NCBI GenBank assembly: GCA_037833965.1
Contig: AP031356.1
Span: forward strand, 15,398,501 to 15,462,500
Direction: 5' to 3'
Source of the DNA: Marchantia polymorpha subsp. ruderalis
Taxonomy: Eukaryota; Streptophyta; Marchantiopsida; Marchantiales; Marchantiaceae
DNA length: 64,000 nt
Shown here: in pieces, positions 55,614 to 64,000 of the stretch
How positions within the stretch are numbered: position 1 is the stretch's first letter
How the letters are laid out: every line of letters begins with the position of its first letter
Made by a program: the position numbers and the translations under genes
Notes under the pieces: generated by a model
Database searches by the model: none
What the model was told of the DNA's origin: nothing
What the model saw: the letters and a program-made list of their open reading frames with translations, nothing else

Positions 55614-57684
55614 TGTGAGCACAAAACTGTGCTCACATGTCTTTTTAACCTTATGAGAGTTAAAAGTTTAGATTTAAGCTCTTGCAAAGTTGTGCTTGGA
55701 GTTTTCTGGAAGTTTTGGCAAGATTAGGAGTTGGTGTAATAGTTAGTAGACAAAGGTGCAGAAGGGGGCCTTCAGGGCAGGGTCTCCGGCGAAGTGCCTT
55801 CAGTGAAGTTCCTTCGGGGAAAGGCCTTCGGCGAAACAGTGAAACCCTCATAACGTTTTTAATGTGTGACACCTTGACTCAGTTAGTGTCTTGTTGGAAA
55901 GAGCTCGCAACGCTTGTTCCAACGAGACCAAGAAGTCTTGAAACGGATAAGGCATCACTGAGTTGTGAGTGTCGGAAGTTACTGATGGGAAGGGTTGAGG
56001 CGAGTTCGGCTTCGGACGTCTTCGGCTCCGGACGTCTCCGGCTCCGGACGCTTTCGGCTCCGGACGTCTCCGGCTTCGGACGCCTTCGCGACAACTGCGA
56101 GCAAGCCTTCGGCAATACGAGGTCGGCGAACTCAGAGTCGGCTAACTCCGAATCGGCGAGCTCGGGGTCGGCGAACTCGGAGTCGGCGAACTCGGGGTCG
56201 GCGAACTCCGAGCCGGTGAACATCGTGCAGGGGCCTTCGGCGATACCAGATAAGGGGCCCTCGGGGGAAGGGCCATCGGCGAAACAGTAAAATCGGCATA
56301 TCTTTTTCATTTGTTAACGGTTTGACTTGATTAGGGTCTCGTTGGAAAGAGCTCGCGACGCTCGTTCCAACGAGACCAAGACATCTTCAAACGAATAAGG
56401 CGTCATTGAGTTATGAGCGTCGAAAGCGGCAGATAGGGTAGGACAACATCGAACCGGAGGATATCAAACCGGAAGACATCCAACCGGAAGACATCCAACC
56501 GGCGAACATCGTGCGGGCGCCTTCGGCGATAACAGATAACAGGCCTTTGGTGGTGTGCCTTCGGCGAAGGGTAAAACCGGCATAACTTTCGCAATTCGTA
56601 ACCGATTGACTCAATTAGGGTCTCGTTGAAAAGAACTCGACCTGTTCGTTCCAACGAGCCCAAGAACTCTTGAAACGGAGCAAGGATCCGTGAGTTATGG
56701 GTGTCGGGAGTGACTGTTATAGATAGGCAAAGGTGCGGTCGTGCGTCTTCGGCGGGTGGATGCCTTCGGCGGTGCGCGGAAGAAGATTCCCTCCGGCGGA
56801 GATCGGGTGGTCAGGAATGTAGAATGTACAGGTGTGATGGTGGCGGCGGCGTGAAGTCGCGCAGGGGGAACGGGCAGCTACCCATCATTGCGGGTGGGGC
56901 ATGCAGGCGGGCGGTGGTGTGTTCGGCCTTGGAGCTGAGACCTGGTGGTGTGTTCAGCCTGGGAGCGGAGAGTTGGAAGTGTACCAGTGTGCGAGAGCTT
57001 GAGGTGTGCGTGTGTGGAGACGGAAGTGGTATCGGTCGTAGGATAGAGTGTGGTGTGAGCGATTTTTCGCAGGGAAGTGTTGAGAGTTAGGAGGGGAGTG
57101 TGGAGAGTTCAAAGTAGGAGGAAGCAAACTCTCGTGGGTGGAGAGTTGTATCTGAGAGTGAAATTTAAGTGGGATATTAGATTGAAGTGTAAAATCTGTG
57201 AGTGGGATCTGAGATCAGAGTGGAAGATCTGAGAATGGGAGCTGAGAGTGAAGTGAAATCTGAGACTGAAATCTGACAGTCGGAATCTGAATTTGAAATT
57301 GGAAAGGGAGAGTTGAATCTGAGAGAGGAATCTGGTGGGGTCTGAAGGTGGAAGCTGAGAAATCGATGCTGAAATCTGAGTAGGAATTGGGAGTGGGACT
57401 GGGATCTAGGAAAGCCCACAGCGGCTGTAGTATTGAGGAACTCACCTAGAGTTGGGTTAGATCTTTATGTAACAAAGAGCTTGTCTGATGCTCTTGTGGA
57501 AATAGTAGGCAGCAGGTGTTAGTTTCAGTTTTGGACAATTTGTCTATGGAAGAGCAAGTGTTTATCATCTCATTGTCTTGAATACACTGTGAGAACATGG
57601 CTTGTGATCAGAGAAGTTAGATTATGGGAGTTCGAACCCCCACTTGGACTACAAACGCTGAAGGGTGGGAAGGTTCGGCTCACA
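55614..57684 (+). repeat. LTR of the second gypsy family, 2,071 bp
   Basis: It starts TGTGAGC and ends GCTCACA (inverted termini), five bases before a PBS. An 11-bp hairpin (55613-55623 and 55628-55638) sits on its 5' edge. Inside are three copies of a module with inverted GTTGGAA and TTCCAAC words (near 55893, 56341, 56625). There are also minisatellites: 16 bp x 5 at 56005-56084, 15 bp x about 6.5 at 56122-56221, and 15 bp x about 4 at 56451-56510. A GA-rich stretch with repeated ATCTGAGA-like words fills 57100-57420. No gene is seen. The tract before it is not purine-rich, so its PPT is degenerate or missing. Confidence 0.75.
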
Positions 57685-57689
57685 TAAAA

Positions 57690-57707
57690 TGGTGCGTCTG
57701 CCGGGAG
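57690..57707 (+). other. Primer binding site of the second gypsy family
   Basis: TGGTGCGTCTGCCGGGAG lies 5 nt after the LTR end. It has the TGG start of a tRNA 3' CCA complement, but I cannot assign the tRNA. Confidence 0.55.
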
Positions 57708-57720
57708 CTTGATCTTGTAA

Positions 57721-59368
57721 ATGCAGAATAGTACTAGATCGCACAAACCAAACCTGGAGCCAAGACTGGAGAAACCTGTTCGCAGTAGGAAGAAACCTGA
57801 GAATAAGGAAATCGAGGAAGAAATTAAACTTGAGATATTTCTGAACGTAGACCCTGTTGATGAGTCTTTGTTAGAAGATTTAGAGATTGTAGAACCTGAC
57901 AGTGAGAGGTTGGTGGAGGAATCTGCTAGCATGGCTGACGATGGAGGGGGAGCAGGACCTCCTTCTAGTCCTCCCATAGACCCACTCGTGAGGCCAAGAG
58001 GCCTTCCTATTCAGGTTCCACAGAACTTGGCAGCTGTGGTCATGCCACCCAATCTGCCTAAGTTCTATGAGACGAAGGATGAGGATACTTCAAGGCACAT
58101 GAAAAGATATGTTGAGAGGCTAGCCAGCTCTCTGATTACGGACCCAGGGTATTGTTTGGTCTGGTTTCCTACTACCCTGGAAGGTGAGACGTATGAGTGG
58201 TATAGGGTACATTCTGAAGGTCATTTTGGGGGATGGGACCAGATGCAAAGGCAGTTCTTGAATGAGTTTAGGCTTGAGGTGAGGCAGGGTTCTGCATTGA
58301 GAGCTTTGGCATCGTTAAACCAGGGAAGGGAAGAGGAAATCTCAGCTTACATTAGAAGATTTGATCTTGTCTGTGCGCGTTTTGTGGGTACAATGCTCAA
58401 TGACAATACGCTGAGACAATTTTTTATCCAAGGTTTTTTCAAATCTGGAACCATCCGTGGGGTGCTGGAGAGAAGCCCTCAAACTCTTGCTGAAGCCAAG
58501 ATGGCTGCTAGGGAGATAGAGAATATTGATAAAGACTATGATAGATTGTGGAGGAAGGAGGATGAATCCATTCCCCAGTTCATCCCCATTCGTCCTAGAG
58601 TAATTGAAGGAGACTCAGGTAGGCTTAGGGGTCAAGCTCCCTATTCTCTCAGTGAGTCAATTTCGCAGACCAGAGAGCCAGCACCTGTTTTAGCATTGCC
58701 AGCCCCTACTGTAGATCCTAACCTGGCAGATGTAGAGAAGAGATTAAATGCTAGCCAAGTGGGCTTTCAAGAGACTATGATGAAGCAAATGCAAAATATC
58801 ACAGATCAGATGGCCTTGATGATAAGGAGTCAACAGCCAAGGCCTCCTCCTCCAGTCGAGTCAGGTAGACATGCATCAAGCATGTGGTGTGTCCAGTGTG
58901 GTTCAATCTGGACATACCAAGCAATTTTGTAGGGTGGTGCCAAACCGTGACAACAGAATGAGCGGTGGCCCACCTGTGCAACACCAAAGGGGCCAAGGAC
59001 CAAATTACCAGGGTCAAAACGGGTACAGAGGACCTCCTAGGGGTCAGGTTGGTCAGAATATGGAGAGAAAAGAATTGCATGCATTTTGTGGTAGGTGGCA
59101 CTATCCAGGTCAGTGTTGGTCTGAAGTTGGAGTTAATGGGTGTAGTAATTGTGGAGGTAGTCATCCCTCCGACCAATGTCGGCAGCCAGATAAAGTTATT
59201 AGGATGCCTCAGCCTACTGTTAGTCCTTACCAGGCGAGAGAAAATATGAGGGGTGCAAGACCGCAGAATGAGCATTCTAACAATCTTAGACCTCCTAACT
59301 TGTATTATGATCATGAGAACAGCAAACAGACATTCAATCCACCTGTTGGACTGCAGACAGTGAACAGA
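57721..59368 (+). pseudogene. Gag of the second gypsy family (frameshifted, interrupted)
   Basis: The segment at 57721-58932 has an acidic N-terminus and a retrotransposon gag domain (WFPTTLEGETYEWYRV, QFLNEFRLEVRQGSAL, EEISAYIRRFD, FFIQGFFKSG). A frameshift falls inside the first zinc knuckle: CVQCG is in the first frame and GHTKQFC in the next (58871-59368). Two further Cys/His clusters follow (FCGRWHYPGQC and CSNCGGSHPSDQC). The frame is then cut at 59369 by an inserted giant LTR. Normal gag order after LTR and PBS. Confidence 0.82.
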
Positions 59369-59569
59369 TGTGGTACCCCACTTTTGGTAATTTTGAGGAA
59401 ATTAAAACATTTTTGGAAAACTGTACCCTGGCAGCAATGTAAATAGCCTTCGGTGCATCAAAACAGAGTGAATTCGGAAGATCGCAGAGATTCTCGAGGG
59501 ACCTCGTAGAATCTAGGAGTTGGGTGCAGCGGTAAGGAAGGGCACCACCCTCCCTGCGAGCTCTGCAGA
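59369..59569 (+). mobile_element. First 201 bp of a giant LTR
   Basis: TGTGGTACCCCACTTTTGG and the next 180 or so bases match the 5' ends of the other giant LTRs (2934, 14156, 42254). No PPT precedes it, so it is an insertion into gag (5-bp flank ACAGA). At CTCTGCAG it stops and the duplicated terpene synthase block begins. Confidence 0.88.
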
Positions 59570-62500
59570 TTAGATTTATAGATTCAGCCGATGGGATAGG
59601 AGAAGAAAAAATTCGTCAAAAATTTTCTTATAGCCCAACCACTACGTCAGTGCTGAACGATTAAAACGATTAAACTGATTCTTAAAACTAATATCTTTAG
59701 ATCCCCTTGTATTAGCACAAAGATCTGCGTGACACTTTATTGTTACTCATTGTGTTTGAGATTTTTATACCTATTGCTTATTCCTGATAAACATTCTTTT
59801 GAAGAATACTGTATATGTTATGAACTATATTCATAGATGCAACATTAAGACTCATTATCCTATAGAATTGGGGAAGAGTATAGAGAAGGTTATGAGCACA
59901 TACATAAGTTTTCGTCATGAGATTGTACATTTCTTATACTTGAGAGTCTATGGGAAATATTTTCTTGTCTAAATCAGTTCATGGCTACCTAAATCGAACA
60001 ATTTTTTAACTGTTTACACGTATATTGGAATATGTTTCATTACTCAAATTCCTATTTTTTTTTTGCAAAATCTGTTTAAAAACTATATTTTTAATTCTTC
60101 ACAAATTGTGTCGATTTAAATTTAATGAAAATAAAATACCATTAAATTTTTTCATTTGAGATTTGTAGTTATAAAACTTCAAATAAGAAACTTATAAAAG
60201 CGTAAACACTTAAAATTATGATAGTGAAATTTTAAGATGTGGTGTGATATAGTATGGATTGTGAATTTGCATGAAATACATTATGGAACCTCAAGTGTCA
60301 TTATCATGCTCAATGTGTCCAACACGACTTCAATACTTCCTATGAGGTGACCTAGACGAACGTACAACATGTCATATGTGTTAATGACTCTTTACTTCGC
60401 CAATAATAAACATGTTTGGGTATAACATCCAGATAAGCTTTAGAATTATTTTTTAATTTTTTCTTTGATACATACTACTTGGAAGGAATAAAAGCTATTT
60501 TGATCTTTCTATGTATCAATCAACTGAATCACCCATTAAAAAGGGGATCATTGAAGATATAGTTGATGAAGATGGTAACCTGACAGTGTTAGCAATATAA
60601 AGTACTTCTCAATTTAGCCATTTTGAGAATATCAGTGCTTATTCACGGCTTTTTTATGCATAATGACGTTATAACATAATTTTGGAGAAATAAGTATACG
60701 ATTGCACCTCCCCATCCGGTTTCAAGCACATAGGAGTTACACAATATCCTCATTCTTTCCGCTTTATTGCTTGATGTCCCGTTATCCGAAAGTATCATGT
60801 ACCTTTAATTTCGTTCCATATCAATTATTCTTATGTAACAAAGGTAATGTCCCAAAGTCATGAAACCAAATTTTTTTTTAAAGATCCTGGTATTTGATGT
60901 GTTCACTTTCACTATACTTCACTTCTTCTTTAAAAGAAGTAAACTATCATGTTCAGTTTTACAATAGAAAATTGAAGATGTACTCTCAGGAAATTTAAAC
61001 GATGGGGGAATTTTGATCGATGGCTGGACATGTCTATGACTCTCCAAACTGAAGGGGTTGATCAATGGAGAGTTCTACAAGTAGTTTCGTTGTTACGATA
61101 GTTGAGAAACAACCAAAAATAAATGTTTCAGATATTGAAGATGCGCTTTAGGCTAAACAAGTTCAATAAATAAACAATAGTTTTGCTTTTTGAAGTGAGT
61201 TACAACATGATTAAATACATGTTATAAATGGATTTGTTAATCTATTTCCCCGGAGTGATCATTATTGGTTTACCGGTAAGAGTGAAAACAGGGGAGCATG
61301 GGAAGCAAGAAAATATTGAACTAGTGTTTCAATCACGGGTGAATAAAACCATAAAATTTTGGGTTAAATCCATCGGGTTTAATGCCCTAAAACCCAATCA
61401 AGGGTGAATAAAACCATTAAATTTTGGGCTAAATCCATCGGGTTGATGGTTTAATGCCCTAATGATCTTCTCCGCCGTCTTGTTTGAGTCGTGATCTGCG
61501 TAATGCCAACTCTCTGCATCGAAACATGCGAAGGTATCGATGCAATTGTGCCGAGGTAATAGAACATCGGATAATAGAACACGATGCGCTGCCCTGCACT
61601 TTAGGCATGTCAACTGTTCGTATGCACGTGTTCCGTGTAAGCGCTCTGTCCTGAACGACTGCCGACCGTACTATCGAGGTCTTCAGGCTTGACCTTCACA
61701 GACATCTGTTCGATCCGTCGTCAGGACTTGTTGGATAAAGTGGAGTTTTATAAGGGTTTTAGGGCACTTAGTGAGGTTTAATCATTCACACATGGACCTC
61801 GTATGAAATAACTCTATCCAGTTAAAGTGACACGTGGAAATCTCTAGTGGAATATAATCATTACATGGTATTGTTTCTACTGGTAGATAAGTACATGTAT
61901 ATTATACAATGGAACTTTTTATTATATACGTAGATACTCCTCCTTATAATTAGATACTCCATTACATCTGGTCTTGTAACGTAACAACAGAGTTGTTGAC
62001 CACTGTCACCCGAGCTTCTACATACATTTACTGACGCTTGATGTTGTGTTCTACCTTTTAGAATTTCCTGTATCTGAAATAGAGGAATTGGACAAATTGT
62101 ATCGCGGGGAAATGATGTGAAACTGGTGCGTTCCAGAAATCCAGTTTCGACAATTTTCCATGTACAGGTCAATTGCGGGATAAAACTCAGGAGCGGCCGC
62201 AGATCTCAGGCGTTCATACGCAAGTTCCATTTCAGCAATTCTGTCGGGCAGTAGTTCGACTGCAAGCTCTCCTGCTTGTGTGTAAGATTGGCAGTTGTAT
62301 TCATGAAATACGACAAACACCAAAGTGTTCTTATGGTCATTGTTCAACAGTTCCTGTATAAGAAACGACCCTCGGAGATAAGTAAGCTCGAAGTCGAGAC
62401 ACTATTTCGTATAATTATCAGGCACTGCTTACGTCAAGGAGTGAAGTAGTGTAAAGTCACCCGTCTGGCCTAGTGAATCTGACAGACACATATGATGCGG

Positions 62501-64000
62501 ACTGTGCTGCACTGAACGTACCTTTTGGAAACCGAAAATGTCATTATGCCAATGTACGATGTCAGTACAAGCGGCCAGCATATTCTGCATATCTTCTCCG
62601 TAGAACAAGCTGTCGGGAAGATGGGAAATCGGAGATTTACTTCTTTTATGCTCAATCATCCGATCTGAGAAAACCTGCAGTAGACGAAACCACTCAACAC
62701 TTCTGCAATGATACCTTTTATCCGAACAAAAGTAGGAAAGAAGAGAAAAGGTCCGTGATGTAGTCTGTAACTCACAACTAACGGCCAGACTCCTCCGGCT
62801 TGTCGTCGAATTCTGATGTAATCAGACACACTGAGCTTTGTTCCTTTTATTCGATCTACTTGTTCCGAGAGACAGCCCGTGATGTACTGTTGAAATGCCT
62901 CAGCCTCTCTCGACATACACTCAACAGGCAGATCTTCGATATATTCCAGCCACAGCTCTCGAAATCCCGACATGATAGCTCCCAAATTGACATCGAGAAC
63001 TGCGAAATTTGGAGCAATAGTTAGTCAGCTTCATCACACAGCTTCATCTCAGATTTAATTCAACCTGACTCGCAGCCTATTTATGAATCCTAATTCTGAG
63101 GTGGATTATGTCGAAGCTCAGGCCCTCATGGCTAGTCTGACGGTATGCTTCCTTCTATCATGCAACTTACTCTCCGCAGGGCTTATATCACATTGACCGT
63201 GGCCATCAGTTCCAGCATGACAAAACAACTCATTGGACAAATCAGTAGTTGACGTTAACAGAAGACAGGTCATAATCGGGAGAGATTTTTCGTGAAACAT
63301 TACGTGATTTCGTTTTGTTCCTGGCATGCACCAGATCTCCATGAATTGTGTGGAGCTGCGCGCGTTTTCTGGAAGCCTCATTCTCCTTCAACGTATCCAG
63401 AATGGATTTCAAGCCTTCCAGTAATCGCTCGTTGTCAGGGTCATTCCACAAGAGAATCAAATTCATATCTAAAATTACATCACTCGACCAATCTATCCGG
63501 TGTGCCCATTCACCGTCATCCAGCTTGCAATCGAAAACAAAGAAGCATGTAACCCATTTGCAGAGCCAAAGGAAATCTTTGGGCTCTATATCGTGATAGA
63601 CAAAGCCGATATTCTCAGAGAATCTGGCTGCCATTAACGATTGCCACATACTTGGAGCCAGCTCCTTGTCTATGCCCAAAGAAACGATCCAGTCATTGGA
63701 AATGTCATGGCACTGCGCAGCCAAGGGGTTGAGTCGGGCCTTTGGGTAAGGGTGCTGGAAATCTGGGACTCTAAAATCGTTCTCAGAACCTCTGCGGATG
63801 TCATTTGCGTACAGGTCGCTCTTCGACTGCCTTAGAAATCGTCCTTCTCTGAAATCAGATCTGATGCTCAAGACGGTAGAATCCGAGTCTAAACTTGGGG
63901 CCATCGCAGACGTGTTCCTGAGTGTGAAGCTACTCTGATTACAAGCTGTACCGAAGTAAGAAAATCAGTCGAAAACGTCAGTGATTTAAGGATGAACTCC
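59570..64000. repeat. Segmental duplication, copy 2
   Basis: Second copy of 33120-37550 in the same orientation, offset 26,450 bp, running off the window. The junction with the LTR lies in a short shared TTAG word. Differences seen by eye include one in exon 1 of the terpene synthase (37135 T versus 63585 C). The part from 59570 to about 62050 is the same AT-rich DNA as in copy 1, with no recognisable gene. Confidence 0.93.
62051..63904 (-). CDS. Microbial-type terpene synthase-like enzyme, copy 2 (4 exons)
   Basis: Same gene model as copy 1 shifted by 26,450 bp: exons 63304-63904, 62776-62999, 62522-62674 and 62051-62353 on the minus strand. The one coding difference seen (63585) turns GAA into GAG for Glu, so the predicted proteins are identical. 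All splice sites, the FVFDCKLDD motif, the split NDIFGFQKE motif and the SPRY end are kept. Only about 96 bp of upstream sequence is in the window. It gives a second, apparently equal dose of the enzyme, or a spare copy free to diverge. Confidence 0.84.

Noticed and set aside
55614-57684. 3' LTR of the giant-LTR element
   Set aside because: Termini, length and content differ from the giant LTRs and it is followed by its own PBS and gag. It belongs to the second family.

Overview
The window is nuclear DNA from a plant, most likely a non-seed land plant. A bryophyte such as a liverwort would fit. Two things point there: a four-exon 'microbial-type' terpene synthase gene (a class known from bryophytes, lycophytes and ferns), and Ty3/gypsy elements with a tRNA-Asp-type primer binding site. 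The species cannot be fixed by reading alone. There are no prokaryotic genes and no operons. Almost everything is nested or rearranged retrotransposon, apart from an AT-rich block that carries the terpene synthase and is present twice.

Layout. 1-2933: fragment of a giant LTR. 2934-19515: a structurally complete Ty3/gypsy element with about 5.4-kb LTRs, PBS, gag-pro, pol and PPT. 19516-23904: 5'-truncated LTR of a second subfamily. 23905-26091: 5' part (ORF1 plus endonuclease) of a LINE on the minus strand. 26116-31510: complete minus-strand LTR joined to the LINE through a 24-bp internal stub. 31511-32870: about 335-bp tandem repeats. 33120 to at least 37550: AT-rich block with terpene synthase copy 1. 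37551-42253: AT-rich DNA with fold-back palindromes. 42254-47181 and 52471-52697: a plus-strand LTR split by a 5.28-kb solo LTR (47182-52465) with a perfect 5-bp target duplication. 52698-53908: PBS and gag of that element, fused at 53903-53908 to pol of an unrelated gypsy family (to 55555), followed by that family's LTR (55614-57684), PBS and gag. 59369-59569: first 201 bp of another giant LTR. 59570-64000: a second, nearly identical copy of the terpene synthase block.

The most unusual system is the giant LTR itself. Its U3 part, upstream of a conserved TATA box, encodes a protein of about 1,050 residues: a conserved N-terminal domain, a Pro/Ser/Arg-rich middle, an acidic stretch and a long helical C-terminus. 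One of seven copies (4178-7330) is fully open. The middle part is built from short DNA palindromes of the form GCCT-N6-AGGC, which also fill the non-coding part of U3. The same family carries UAG-CAA-UUA, a classical readthrough stop context, between the protease and reverse transcriptase regions.

All domain calls come from motifs read by eye. Family names, selection and ages are inferences that need alignment.
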